The position numbers and the translations under genes are program-made. From Carallia brachiata (Eukaryota; Streptophyta; Magnoliopsida; Malpighiales; Rhizophoraceae), in NCBI GenBank assembly GCA_021464245.1, contig JADCRB010000068.1, positions 9,322,200 to 9,386,199 of the forward strand: 64,000 nt of DNA. The letters are read 5' to 3'. Below, piece after piece: positions 25,303 through 39,000 of the stretch; the stretch's first letter is position 1, and each line of letters opens with the position of its first letter. The notes under the pieces are model-generated. The model had not been told where the DNA came from. It saw nothing but the letters and a program-made list of their open reading frames with translations, and searched no databases.

Positions 25303-26084
25303 TAGAGGATTGGAAAAGAAAATGAAAGTAGCAAAAATGGAGGTGTCGGAGAAGAATGATTATCAAAGCTGTCACGGCGGGAGGGGTTTAGGGTTTTAGC
25401 GGACCATTCGAAGATGTGGCGGTCGAATGACGGGTTTTGATGTCAGCTGGATTGGGCTCGGGTCCGTTGCGTTGGATTGGGTTTAGTGAGGGCACAAGTA
25501 ATTGTTGCCATATTTAACTTTACCACACAAATTAAATCGAGTCAAGTTTATTTTTTATCGGATCAAGATTGGAATTTTTTACAAGTCTTATCTATTATCG
25601 AGTTAAAAATTCGAATTTCTTATGAATCGTTTGCTTACCATATTAATAGAATAATTAAAATTATAAAAATAACTAATTAAAACTTTATGTTTGATATAGT
25701 GTTTAAGCATTTATTTGTTATTCTATAAATAAAATATTTAGAATGCTTAGAATAAAAATGAAAAATATACATATTAAAAATACGGTGCTTGCTATGTATA
25801 CTCTAAAAAAATAGGAGTGTAATAAACTCCTTTCTAAAATGACTGATTACCTATTGTATAAGTCATTAAAGAGTAGCCTACAGACTGAATCGGTAAAAGG
25901 GCCAAAAATACTTTTCTTTTTTCTTTTTTGCCTTTTTAAGCCCTTTTTTCGCCGAGCAAATCGCAACAATCTGATTTCCTCCTGAAATTCCGATATCTTC
26001 TGTAACCCAGTGTAACCGCTATGCCATTCAGAAAATCAAGTCTATCTCTTTCGTTTTAAAAAAGAAGAATCACTAATTCTTTTT
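25303..26084. other. NFD6-like promoter region and spacer
   Basis: The first hundred or so bases are less AT-rich and probably hold the 5' UTR and promoter of the NFD6-like gene. The rest is AT-rich spacer with no recognised feature. Confidence 0.4.
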
Positions 26085-27680
26085 ATTGTCTTGTCTTATT
26101 ATAATTACTTATGTGAATATTAATATTATTCAAATTTCTCGCCTTTGTATGCAAATTTCGCAAGTTATATAACCAGTTACTGAAATACAATAAAAGGTAC
26201 AATAATATCACGTTTGAATAAAAAACTGTTTGATTTAAATAGCTGTTAAGTATAACCTATTGTTATTCAAATTAAAATAATTGTTACACAATTTACATTT
26301 AGTTAAGTAACAAATCACCTACATATTAATATTAAGTAAATTAGGCACATATTTAAATAAAAAAAATCCTATTTTAGTAATTGCTTATGTGAATGCTAAC
26401 TTTATTCAAATTTTGAGACTTTTTATGTAATTTTGACAACTTAAGTAATGAGTTACTGAAAATGCAATGAAAGTGAAATAGTCTCACATTTGAATAAAAA
26501 ATGTTCAATTTAAGTAACTGCTTAAGTATAACCTATTGTTATTAAGTAACAAATTACCTACATATCATGATTAAGTAAATTAGGCAAATAGTTAAATAAA
26601 AAAAATCCTATTTTAGTAATTGCTTAGGTGAACATTAAATTTATTCAAATTTTAGGACTTTTGACGCAATTTTGACAATTTAAGTAATCAGTTACTGAAA
26701 ATGCAACATGAGCAAAATAGTCTCACATTTAAGTAAACAATATTCAATTTAAGTAACTACTTAAGAATAACCTATTGTTATTAAAATTAAAAGAATTGTT
26801 ACGCAAGTTAAGTTTATTTAAGTTACTCTTCTCAAAAAAAAAAAAAAGTTTATTGAAGTAATTGCTTACATGAACACTAAATTTATTCAAATTTCAAGAC
26901 TTTTTATGCAATTTTGACAATTTAAGTAATCGTTATTGAAAATGTAATATAAGTGAAATAGTCTTACATTTAAGTAAACAATGTTCAATTTAAGTACCTG
27001 CTTAAAAATAACCTATTGTTATTCAAATTAAAAGAATTGTTACAAAATTTAAGTTTATTTAAGTTACAAATTACTTACATATCAAGATTAAGTAAATTGG
27101 GCAAATATTTAAATAAAAAAATATCCTATTTTAGTAACTGCTTATGTGAACACTAAATTTATTCAAATTTCAGGACTTTTTATGCAATTTATACAAATTA
27201 AGTAATTAGTTACTCAAAATACAATAAAAGTGAAATAGTCTCACATTTGAGTAAATAATGACCCACCTAAGTAACTACTTACATGAATCCTATTATTATT
27301 CAAATTCATACAATTTTTACGTAATTTTAACAAAGATAAGTCAAGATAAAGTAAAATAGGCTAGGTTTAAATAAAAACCGTTCTATTTTAGTAGCTGCTT
27401 AAGTGAATAGTGAAGTTATTCAAATTTCAAACATTTTACGCAATTCCCGCAAATTAAGTAACCAGTTACAAAAAATACAACAAAAAATAAAATAATCTCA
27501 TATTTGAATATAAAAATTTTTGATTTGAATAACTGCTTGGGTAAAATTTATTGTTATTTAAATTTATAAAATTTTTACATACTTTCCACAAAGTTAAATG
27601 ATGAAGTTCTATATATTTCAAAATAAAGGACAATAGAATAAGCCTAGATTTAAATTAAAAAAAATGAGTCATTTTAGTAG
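26085..27680. repeat. Dimeric tandem-repeat array (about six units of 240-275 bp)
   Basis: An anchor phrase (TTTTAGTAATTGCTTATGTGAA-like, variably mutated) recurs near 26097, 26368, 26607, 26850, 27125 and 27392, at spacings of 271, 239, 243, 275 and 267 bases. Between anchors the order of shared phrases is conserved: TTATTCAAATTT, ACTTTTTATGCAATTT, AAGTAATCAGTTACTGAAAA, TAGTCTCACATTTGA, then TAACTGCTTAAGTATAACC, CTATTGTTATTCAAATTA, and AGTAAATTAGGCA. The two halves of each unit resemble each other, so the array is a dimer of roughly 120-135 bp monomers. It is AT-rich, diverged and non-coding. Coordinates and spacing are hand-measured. Confidence 0.85.
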
Positions 27681-29660
27681 AAGGGGAGATTTTCGTAACG
27701 ATAAGAAATTTTTTTGAGCTCAAATTGAAACAAAAAGAAATTTTAACAAATTCACTTCAACAATCAATAGGGTTTTTGCTACTACATGCATGATTTAATA
27801 CTAAACGGGTTGAACTCATAGTCCAATTAAGATTCAAAACTTGATATTGATCAATGATGAAGTAATTTTTCACTTAAACAACTGAACATTGTTATTATTA
27901 TATCATTTAATTCTGGACATACTAAACTTCAATATCATAAAAATAATATGGTGTATATTTGAGGTTCGATGAATTATACTAATGATTCATGTAATTTCTT
28001 TTTGTAAAATTTTGTTCTGTATTTATGAGTGTATTATCTAATATTCAAGATTCAATTAATAATCATTATAGTGAATGGATATCCCTTCAAAATTCCTAAG
28101 TGTGTTGAATTAATACTCACAATAATCAAAGTTTATACCTTGAGATTAAACAATGATGAAATAAATTCATTTTTAATTTGTATTACTTTCAATCATCTTA
28201 TAGTCGACGTGGAGAAGGCTTATTTAAACATAAATGTGTTTGGGCAGTAGAACCGCACTATTGAATTTGGATGGACGAGAAAACAAACAATAATTCTAAT
28301 TTCAATCCACAAGTGCACTGAATGACATACTCACAATACGTTATAATAAGAGTTCTTAGTAATCTTTCAGTAAAATTATATTGTGTATAAGTTAGTAAAA
28401 AAAAACTGATAAAAGAAAGTGGCACGGGAAAAAGAGCAAAAAAAAAAAACTAACGTAAAGGGCTGGCAATTTGGAATTGTGGCATGGTAATATAAAATAT
28501 AAAAACTAAAAAAGAAATTGGGGGTGGGTACCGGCTACTTGGGAAGTTACCGGTTCCCACCCATGCATTTTAAAAAATAAATAAATAAAACTATGTGCAA
28601 CTTATTTTACCTTTATTTTAATTATAAGAGTTAATTTGACTCTCCCCAAATAAGAGTTAAAACAGAAATCCCCTAAAAATACTTTGGTTTGGTCGTTCAA
28701 CTACGATATTTTAAAGTTAAAATTTATACTAAAACTATGAAAATCGATTCACGTCTATTCAGTTAAATTAATTATAAAATTCAATTCTATTAATTAAAAT
28801 TCAGTTTTGTCAGTCAATTAAACTTTTCGATTTGTTTAACGCACCAGACGGCCTACAAGTTTCGTCCCAATTTTATTTCTTTGTTGTTTTTGTACGGTTT
28901 GGACAGGAACTAGTGTCCTTGACGCCACCAGCAATACCTTCGTTCCTTCCTTTTTTGAGTCCAGGCATATTACTTGGAAGGATAGTTGTCTGAATTTGTG
29001 CCACGGTTGGCCCTTGTTTATATATATATATATATATTTATTTATTTATTTATTATTATTATTTTTTTTTTTTTTTGGGTTCCCCAAGTACATACATGTT
29101 GCGCTGATTAGCAGTCAATAGAGATCGCTGAGACCAAATCGTGGGGGAAAAAACCCTTTTGCCTTTATAGCTTGTTTTGAATGATTAACCATTATTGAAG
29201 CCCAATTGACCGATATAGCCATGACAGAAATTAAAATGTTGGTTTAAGACAATAATATGGCAAAATTGCATCCAGAGCACTATTATTACGTAATTTTACA
29301 TGAATAACATTATAACAGCAATATAGTTTTATTCAACGTTATTTAATAATTATTTATATTTTATTTTATTTGTGTTTCATTGAATTTAATCATTAATAAC
29401 TTTTATCACTTATTTTTTGAATCAAAATAGCTTATATCATTTTAAAAAATTTTAAAATTCTTTACGTGAAACTCTCTTTTTGTGGCATTTAAATGGTCCT
29501 CATCCATTGTTGTATTGACCAACTCAATAAGGCTCCAATCTCCAATAAAAGATCAAATCCAAAAAATTCTTGTTTCTTTATCTGAATTGAGTGTGAACAA
29601 ATTCCCTACAGAGACCTACAAAAGCTAATTGAAAAAGAAAAAGAAATGAGAAATTGACAA
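27681..29660. other. Intergenic, no supported gene
   Basis: AT-rich spacer downstream of the metalloproteinase gene. It contains a TA dinucleotide run at about 29019-29037 followed by TTTA and TTA repeats and a poly-T tract near 29062. No gene or delimited transposon seen. Confidence 0.55.
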
Positions 29661-30746
29661 CTACAAGAGTTGCAATTGCCATGAGCCCAAAACAAGCACC
29701 AAATAAACAGCCACCACCAAAGAAAGTGTCCCATGGGATTTTCTACTCTTTAGACCAATTCCCATGTTAGAAACATTTTCATTCTCAATCAAAGAGTTCA
29801 AATTGAATTGTGGGTTTGACCCATAAAGAGCCTGGATGCCCTCCACATCATCAATCTTGAGATCCACCTTCTTAGTCCTCGGATTCAAACTTGGATACAT
29901 CACTGCTTCCTTAACCGAAGAGTGAGCTAGCCCAAGCACATGACCAATCTCATGGGTCGCCACCGATTCCAAATCAACGGCCACCTTTGACTTAACCGTA
30001 CCAAAATCAATGGCCCATGTCTCAGCTGCATCCAGGTGGAGCCGCCCACTGTCTGGCGAGAATGCATGCCCCAATATTCCCAGAATCCCATCAAACGGCT
30101 GCCCGTCTCCGTGATCGTGGTGGTAAAATCCGATCTTTACGTCGGCCGACAGGTAATCCTCTGTTTCTATGAAGCTCACCGGAATCACCTCCGACCACCG
30201 GGAAAAAGCACGCTTGAAAACCGCCTTTATATCGTCTAAACTTATGTAGTCAATCATGTCATTGGATGAAAACGCATACGTCAGCATCACCGGCGACTCC
30301 CGATTCCACCTGGGCCGGCCAGAGAAGTACGCGAAGCGTGCGGTCAGGTGCGATGATACATCGCTAACACCGCATCTCGGCGACATAATTAACGACACGG
30401 TATCGGAGTCTATCTTGCCGGTGACGGCCAAACCGAAGTTCTTTTGATAGGCGACAACGGCGGATTCGAAATTGATGTCAAAGGTATCGGTGAGGTTGCC
30501 GGCGTCGAGGACTAGGAGGTAACCGAACCGGTGGAAGTACTTCTTGAGTTCCGACATGCCGCTGACCTCGCTGCCTACGCCGGCTTCCAGGAAACGAGCG
30601 AAGTCGAGCCACGTGGTGGCGTTCGGAGCATCCGCCATTGAGACAGCTGTTGTGTCGGGCGTGGTTCTGGCGGGAAAAGACGGGCGGGAAAAACAGAGGA
30701 AGGAGAAGAACAGCAAACTGAAATAACTGAATAATAACTGAAACAT
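29661..30746 (-). CDS. Matrix metalloproteinase (plant MMP, GPI-anchored type)
   Basis: Intronless, 361 residues. I start at the ATG at 30746, because it begins a clear signal peptide (MFQLLFSYFSLLFFSFLC); the frame is open to 30839, but that lies upstream of a TATA-like site. Order of parts: signal peptide (1 to about 26); propeptide with peptidoglycan-binding-like helices and the cysteine switch PRCGVSD (Cys125 would hold the catalytic zinc in the latent enzyme); catalytic domain with HEIGHVLGLAHS (zinc ligands His265, His269, His275 and catalytic Glu266); Met-turn Met283. The C terminus is a Ser/Gly spacer plus a hydrophobic tail (about 341-361), typical of a GPI-anchor signal. It would cleave cell-wall or apoplastic proteins. 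All catalytic residues are present. Arabidopsis At1-MMP (At4g16640) is the likely positional counterpart. Confidence 0.96.
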   Translation of the reverse strand: MFQLLFSYFSLLFFSFLCFSRPSFPARTTPDTTAVSMADAPNATTWLDFARFLEAGVGSEVSGMSELKKYFHRFGYLLVLDAGNLTDTFDINFESAVVAYQKNFGLAVTGKIDSDTVSLIMSPRCGVSDVSSHLTARFAYFSGRPRWNRESPVMLTYAFSSNDMIDYISLDDIKAVFKRAFSRWSEVIPVSFIETEDYLSADVKIGFYHHDHGDGQPFDGILGILGHAFSPDSGRLHLDAAETWAIDFGTVKSKVAVDLESVATHEIGHVLGLAHSSVKEAVMYPSLNPRTKKVDLKIDDVEGIQALYGSNPQFNLNSLIENENVSNMGIGLKSRKSHGTLSLVVAVYLVLVLGSWQLQLL

Positions 30747-30813
30747 GGCACTTGTTCTGTTTGTGGTGGTGGTGTTAGTTATTTTGGAATTCGAACCTAG
30801 AAGAGTTATTGTG

Positions 30814-30823
30814 GGCATAAATA
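30814..30823 (-). promoter_or_regulatory. TATA-like site of the metalloproteinase gene
   Basis: CTATTTATGC on the minus strand, about 70 bases upstream of the ATG at 30746. It supports 30746 as the start codon, because the upstream in-frame codon at 30839 would precede it. Confidence 0.4.
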
Positions 30824-30846
30824 GTTCATTTTTTCTCACCGAGTTT

Positions 30847-33800
30847 GACTACATAGACACTTTAATAAGGTACGTAAGATACGTACAATTTTTTTTGTTA
30901 TTCTTTTTTTTAATTTAATATATCTTTTACGATATGCACTTATTTGTCTGTCAAACGGCTTTTGTTGTGTTGCTAAAAAATGTTTTCTGTTTTGTTTTTA
31001 TTTTTTTTGAAAGCAATAATTGAAGATGGAAGAGGTAGAAATATAATTGAATTGAGTTTGGGGGGTGGGGGTGGGTTTATTGTTAATGGAATAGTGATGG
31101 AAACTGCTTAGGTAAGAAAGAGAGGCAGAAGAAAATGAGGAGAACGTTAGGAAGATTCTGCCTAACTTGTCCTTTCAATGGAGATTCTGACTTTGATGGG
31201 TTTTATGGTGATGGGCAAATTTGTATGAAGCCAAAATTGCTTCAACTCTATACAGCCAAAAGCAATAACAAAGGTTGGCTCAATTACCTCATGGGAGTAG
31301 AGAAGATCAAAAGATTGGAAGAAAATGGGATTGATCTTGTTTTCCTCCTGATTGACTTGCAAGAGCTTTAAGCTGATATACTCTATGTATAAATATCAAT
31401 TGAAGAATTCTGATCCACATGTTTGCACAAAACCATTTTTTTTCCCCCAAGGAGTTCGCACTGTTCTTAAACAAGCGTACAACTTCATACAACTTGATTA
31501 AAACGGAAATCAATTACATTGGAACAGATTTATGGGACTCAGACTCTCACACTGTGGTCTGGGAAAAATTGGAAGGAGTGGAATATTATTATTCCTAAAT
31601 AGAAGTTTCGATTTTTCTTCTAAATAGAGCAATTTTCAATAAGGATTTTGTTATATGGAGAAGACTCTTTGACACATAGAAGAGTGAGTTCCTTTCAAAA
31701 TATGGGCTGTTAATGGTTCTATTCTCTGAAAATACAATGTTGTAACTTTCTCGTTTGGAAGTCTCCTCTCCCTAACTTTTTCCTTCTAATAATTAAAATC
31801 ATTCTTTTCTCGAACAGGTGGCTGACAACTTATTTCTATGTGGAACTCCAGTTAATGGTTTTTCTTTTTTTCTTTTTTTTTTTTTTGTCGAACTTGTATT
31901 ATAATTAAGGAGTTCGGCCTATATTTCCGGGCCTGCGTCTTGTTTATAGAAGAAAAGGTAAGGCCAGGGATTCATTGTATGGCTGAGAAAAGCGTCACAA
32001 TTTGATTTGTTTGTGTATGGTTGAGGTTCGCTGTTTTTATTGACCGAAGTTGGTAATGATATTGACAATATTTTCTTAAAGCACTTTCCAAGGAGTTTCT
32101 ATTTTGTGCTTTAGCTTTTGGTACACGAAAATCTCTTTGATCTTTTTGACCCGCAATGTGCAAATTAAAGATCAAAACCGGAATAATTTAAGAATTTTGG
32201 AGCATTGAAGTTTTGTTGCCTCAATTATTAATTCAATTGGAGGCAATATGGGTTAGAGGCACATTTTAAGTTCGAATATAAACTTAGTGATTCAAATTGC
32301 TGACTTATTCATAGATGAGAGCAAGACAGTTAACATGGACATGATGAATCAGTCTAGATGTGCTTGAATCTAAATGCATTCGTTTTTTAATGAAGAAATT
32401 GAACAATTTTGGAGTGGTGACCAATTACGTTACAGTTTTAGAAGTGCATTCAAATTTTTATTTTGGGAGGGGATTGTTGATGACTTATTTTAAGTTTTAT
32501 TTTGGGTTATAGTAAGGACTGTTAAAGTCTAAGTCCTCCTTGGTTTCGCTTTCAAAGCATAAATGAAGTTATCCAAGTGACGCCAGAGTGCTACTAGTCC
32601 AATAACGTATTACGGACTACTTCTTTCGTCTTTTTCTTTTTTCTTTTTTTTTTTTGTTTTTGTTTTTTGAGAAAACGTATTACTTCTTTCATTGTTAAGG
32701 GAGTCCTTGTCCAATTTCATTATTGGTTAACTTCTAGAGGGCCATTGTTGCCATAAAATAATGCGGACTTCAATGTCCAATGAAAAAGATGGACAATAAT
32801 TTTGTTTCTTTTATCCAGAAAACAGTTATCTAGTAAGTATATTTCCCAAAGCTAATAGTATATGCATAAGTTTCATTTTGTGGGCATGGTTGTATATCTA
32901 ACATGAATTTACGGTATAATATTATAACTGTTAGATATACGTTTATAATTTTTATTATTAATTATAATTATGTTAATTGTACTTATATATCCAAAACATT
33001 AAAAATATACAGTTAATGGTCATAATAGTGTGATGCATAAACCTGTTGAAATCGCGCAATAACGGCGAACCGAGAGATTGACGTGGTTACTAAAATTAGT
33101 GCACTTTTACTTCCGGATCTTGATTACAGTTCATAATAAATAATTATTTTTATGAATTTTCTTAGCCCTCAAATAAGACAATAATAGAAAATTGACTTCA
33201 TACAATCGTGCAAACTGATCTGTGAGACCGTTTAAAGGCAAACCCAAAAAAAAAGAGAAAAGAAAAAAAAAGTTCAACAAGTAGGAAGTTGATGACATGA
33301 TAATATTTATTTTATTACTTTCATAAATTGATTTTGCTTCTTTAACTTCATGGGCTTGAATTAATCAAACTTTGCAATTCCGCTAAGAGACTAACTGGAA
33401 CCCTAATTACTGGAACTAGTACTCCAACTGTTCTTGGGATAAGAGTCTTGAATTTCAATTCTATTGTTTGTTTATGTTAAAAAAAAAAAAGAAAAGAAAA
33501 GAAAAGACAAATAAATTGTTCACCCAGTGTTTTAATTTAAATATCATGTTAATACTAAAACAGGAAGCTGGCTGTTGAACCAACTAGGAATATTTGGCAT
33601 CACCCCTTCTCGTTAGGTAGCTAGTTACGTATTTTCTGTAAAATTAGACAATAGACATTGTTGCAGTCCTTATGCATTGCGCAAGAGCACCAATGACTAG
33701 AAAGATTATATACTTCAACGTCATCACGCATGGATACTTGGCAAGCATTACAAGGAACATACTTTTATAACAATTTGGCCTGCAAGGTCCAAGGATGAAC

Positions 33801-36004
33801 TAGGATACCTAAAGTATAGAAATGGGCGTTGGGAGTTAGTAGTTGAAAAAACTGACCATATCAAATAAGATAACAAATTATTGGAGGGTCAAATTTGTTA
33901 ATATAAAATGGCCCCCTTGGAACCACTCATAGTTAGTTTAGTACTAATAAAGAATTTGGGATTATGTCTTTTAGGCGCTCAGTCTCCAATTGATATTTTT
34001 TAAATACATTTCATATTTCAAGTATAAAGCTACAGTGAAGATGCGATAAAGAAGTATCGTATTAACTACTCCAAATTTGCCTACGGATTCCACATCATGA
34101 AAAAAGAACCCCATGGAGTGCTGAAGGTATCGCACCTTTCCTTTAATTTAGAAAGCCCCTTGAAATTCCATTGAGCCAACGATCAAATTTACAACATTTA
34201 TCGATTAATTTATAATTATATGATTTTTTCCTCAAAAAAAACTATAAAATTTATCCAAGAAAAAAGTTCAAGTGGGCATTTCTTTTATCAACAGTAGTTC
34301 ATGTTTTCCATCTCTCAGCCGACGTAAAAAGAATCAAGAGGGAGAATGACAATATTTGACCACTTCCATTTGATTCTCACAAGTGAAATGAGTTTTTAAC
34401 AGATTCCTCCTCAGAGAATGCCAACAACAATGTTTTAACAATACTACCCTTTATCTTTTGAAGATTAATTTTGTAACATAAAACTTTACTGGGTAGTACA
34501 CGCTAGTTTCCGACACTCCATCGAACAAGCGTTTTCTAAGGGTAGTGGGGAACTAAATTATGCAGCTTTGCTATCCCTACAGGCCCACTTGTACCTTGTT
34601 CGGAGTAAACTGCAGTAGTTGATGTCATTCGTTTGAGAGCACTCTTACATTTTTGAATAAAAAATCATTTAAAAAGTTCTTTGAATACAACTAATTATAT
34701 CTAATTTATAATTATTTCGATTTTAAGTACAATTAAAAAGAAAAAAAATTATTATTATTTCTTTACACATAAAATCCAATTAATTGCATATAAAATTTGA
34801 TCAATTACATCCCGACACTTTTCTAATAATTTTTCTTCTAGAAAAATCTAACTTTTTCGTTTGTTAAATATTTGGGCAAGCTCCCTTAGTTAAAGTAAAC
34901 TTTTATGGCCAAACAAAAAATTAGTTAAATATTATCCATAATGCAATAATAGAATATATTTATGTAATCACTATAATAAAATATGAAAAAAAAATTAATA
35001 ATTCATTTTTGATTTCAAATCTTTTGTTGTTGTTGCATAAATTACAAGCGTAATTATAATATAAATATTATCAAACTAATTTTTCATCTAGCCACCTAAT
35101 GAAAGCTCTTTTAGTTATTGGTTACACAGAACATAGCTTCTTCGTGAGTCCAAAATCCAAACGCGATCATCATATTGGATTACCGTGCTTCCCAACTTTG
35201 AAATGAAAGCCAATTACGTCAGAAAAAGGAAATGAAAGCCAATTTTTCTTTTTTTATATTATTTTTTATAACTCGGAGGTAGTTAGTGAAAATGACAACC
35301 CTCTGATTAAATCTATCTTAATGCGAGTTTTCTATAAGTGAAAGAATTCCATCTACTAACCGTCTCCAAACGACGGATTCTTGGCGACCACTTAAGGCAA
35401 GTCAAGTGGTTAAAGCCTTTTCTCGTACTCTTTTGTTTCGCTTTTACCGCTATAAAAGGACCAGCATTGGCTGATAGCTAGCCAAAGCTCGCCATAATGT
35501 TACTGAGCTGCTAATAGTCAATTAACTCCAGTCATGTAATCAACACTTTCACGGTTAGATTTGCTGAGTTCAATCAGCAACCAGCCATGTCAGGAGAAAA
35601 TTTAAAACATCCAAATGGCTTAACCGAAGGAAAGCTTGTTGATGTTAAAACGATTACCAGTTAATAATGCCAATGGCCAATTTACAAGGAAAAATTAAAA
35701 AGTGTGCACAAGACTGGTGATCATCCAAGTGCTTCCTGCAATTCAAAACATAAATACAAGGCGAATTTCCATATACAACCAATTATAGCCAAAGCCTAGG
35801 AGATCAAATCGTGATTGAGAATAAACTACAATTGGTATGAACATCTAGCAGCTACCTCTCATAATTAAACCCAACAAGGAAGTAAGAATTTCCATTCCTA
35901 GCTACCTTCCCTTTTCTAAATATACACAAAAACTACTCTGGTGTTTATCTTTCAGTGACAATCGAGCTAGTCTCTACTGGATACCCACTGTCGCAACATC
36001 TGCT
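30847..36004. other. Intergenic, no supported gene
   Basis: Five kilobases with no coding signature on either strand. A good TATA-like CTATAAAAGG stands at about 35451-35460, but no open frame or stable hairpin follows. A poly-T tract near 31870-31887, followed by a short unique stretch, may be a SINE-like fragment. The 3' UTR of the Agenet gene extends below 36005. Confidence 0.5.
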
Positions 36005-39000
36005 TCAATCATGCTTGTTCCCTGCTGTAATCATACAGTTAGCTTTATGCATGCTTAAGAACACGCGTCCAATTAAAGGCTAGAAAAGTAAGCAGAGGAT
36101 CAATTATGCAAACATGTCAGGTGTACACAGAGAACCAACAACATTACCTCTAGAACCACTCCTACTTTTGTGAGTTTTGTCGTGAGACACAGATGGAACT
36201 TTAGAGACCATCAACGAACTTTGCAGCCCTTCTAACAGCTGTACGCAGCAAGCATAAGCTCCTTAGGACAGAAAACAAAAAACATTTCAAAGTAGAAAGC
36301 CCACATTAATGTAACAATTGATGATGATATGATCATTTATTGTCCTAAGGTTAAGAAAAAGACAAAAAGAAGGCATCCCCAGAACACAAGACCCCCTCCC
36401 CTCCACAGGCCCCCGCAAAGCAAAAGAGAAAGAAAAGGCCACTTGACCTTTCAGAAGTTGGTGTTGGCGGGCTTGTCAAGGAATGGGTCTAAATCAAGAG
36501 ACTGGGAACCCACAAACATCAATGGATAGATAGATAGGCAAGCAGAAATCATCCAGCCCTCGGTTTTTCATGGGGAAACTATGGCAGATGACCACCGAAA
36601 AAACAGACAAGGATTGATGATGATGATGAGTGAGGTAACAAAATACTATCGTCACATGAAAAATTGATTCTGAGCAATCATTTCCAGCAAGAAAAGCTAG
36701 ATCAAGGGCCCCAAAGAATTTCAATTATAAGGCATGTACAATTCTGAGCGCAAACTTACTCTTGAAGTTGGTTGAATTCTCCGGTTAGATCTTCGAGGCT
36801 CCACAACATCAGAGGTTGAATTTGCAGAATCATCATTGAAAACTTTGTCTTCCTCAATTTTGCCCAACTTTCTGCCAGCAGGGGCAAGTTTACCTTTACT
36901 TACCCGTTCAGCTTTAGCATTTGCAATAGACAATTTCTTAGATGAAAGAGAATCTGATGGAAGTGCCAGTGAAGAAAATAAGACAGGGCCCTCTGTAGTT
37001 CCATCTGAGCTTAAAAAGGATTGGAATTCCATCAAGTTACATTTCTCCAATGTGTCTTCAGAATGGCTCACAGAATCCTTGGTGTTTGAAGTATGGTCTG
37101 CATTAGCCACCTCAGTAGCAGCAGAAACTTCAGCATTTGATATGTTGTCCTTCGGAGGAACTGATCTACAAGAAACATTTTGCTGTTTTCCAGACTTGAC
37201 AACCCTAGGCTTAGATATGGCTCGTTTTTCATTTGAATCAGCTTTCAGAATACTTTTCCATTCTCGATGTTCAGGTATTTGAGGCATTGTATACTTTGCA
37301 AGCTTACCTGGATCCTTTGCTTCATTAGCTTTACCACTTCGATCTGCAACATAATGCTTGCTTACTTCCATGAATTTTCTTTTCTTTCCAGGCTTAGGTA
37401 CACCAAAAATTACTCTCGATCCTTCCTTCTGCAGCCCACTTCGTGTCATCCTGAGTCTACCAGGTTTCCTTTCATCTCCTGTGCTCTTTCCAATGTTGAA
37501 TAGCTTTTCATCGGCAGATATCTCAAGCAATGTTGGTTCATTAGGTTTATCAGATTGCACAGCATCAACACTTTTTGGCATCTTGTCCTTCCCTTCGGCC
37601 TCTACTGCCGGGCTCTGCAATCTTGGTCGCTTCTCTTGTGGTGTATCACCCTAGACATAATTGTGCAATAGCACGAAGAAAAATTCAACACCAGGGAACC
37701 AGAAAAAGGGAGGGAATGAGGCAAGAGGGTGCTGAAGAAAAGAAGCGAATAATTACCATGTGGGTCGAGTGCCTACGCTCTCTAGAACTGGACCATTCAA
37801 TCCATTCCCCATCTTTCCATACAAGGGACAATCTGAGATGCCTTGATCTAACCACTGATGTTTCACCTTGAGCTGCAAGCAAAGTGCCAAGACTTAGATT
37901 TATAGAATAAGCCTTAGAAAATCTGGTTGTCAATAGGCTACATCGTCAATCTACCATACCAGGAAAGTGGACGGTTAGCATAGTCTCATCTTTCTCACTC
38001 TTTTCGGTGATAACCCCTTCCCACCAGCTGAAAAATAGACAAAGACAAGCAGGACACATGCTGAGAAAATTCTCAAAACACAGACCAACATGGAAAAGAA
38101 AAGGTTCGTGGTCAGGATTGTAAAAGAGGACATCACTGATAAGCTCCTTAGCATCAGATACGAAATCGTCGGACAACATTTTAGCTCAACATATCAATTA
38201 TGTTTGCTTCGCCGACAGATCCTTGCAAAATTTTCAAGACTTGTACTTTGTGCTCTATCATTCTCTCCCTAAGATTATCTCAACAAGCCAAGAACGAATC
38301 TGTGGTATAATGCTTCAGTTTACTCAAACAGTATAACTAGTTAAAAAAATATATCAAAAAATAATTCCCCAGTTAATTCCAGTGCCACCTTTTGTGAAAA
38401 AGTCAAATACCTTAACCAATTTCAGACACAAATATCAATTCAAGAAACCTTTCCATATGCTGGTACAGAAAAAATTAGCATGCATGATAGATTCCAAAAC
38501 TTTATTATGAAATCTCTCAAAGAAGTATTGACATCATGTATGATCTAGATACTAGACTGTTACGTGTTGCATCATTTTATACGCATTTAATTGAGTGCAA
38601 AAATTGCAAATTATCCACAAAAATGAGCACGGTTGTTATTGTAAATGTTGAAGTATAGAATATATAAGTCCCATATTGGAAAAGAAGGAACAAGTAAAAC
38701 AACATATAAGTGTGGTTAGAACACCCATAACCTAAGCCTTAAGGTTTTAAGTAAGATGTGATGTCCAAAAGTCCATTTAGTGTTGTTTGTTTCCTCCCTC
38801 TTGTGATTCATCTAAATTACTGGGCCTAAACTTCTATAAATCTTTACTTGGTATCAGAGACCGAATCTTCTTGCCCCTCACATTTAATGGTGAACTAGAG
38901 CCAGCCCAGATGCGCTGGATCCAACCCAAGTGAGTTCGACTTTCATTGTTTGTTCACGCTTCCAGCCCAAGTGAACTGGGTCCATCCCAGGTGAGTTGTT

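Noticed and set aside
30747..30839. Upstream extension of the metalloproteinase start
   Set aside because: The extra 31 residues are polar, precede a clear signal peptide, and begin upstream of a TATA-like site.
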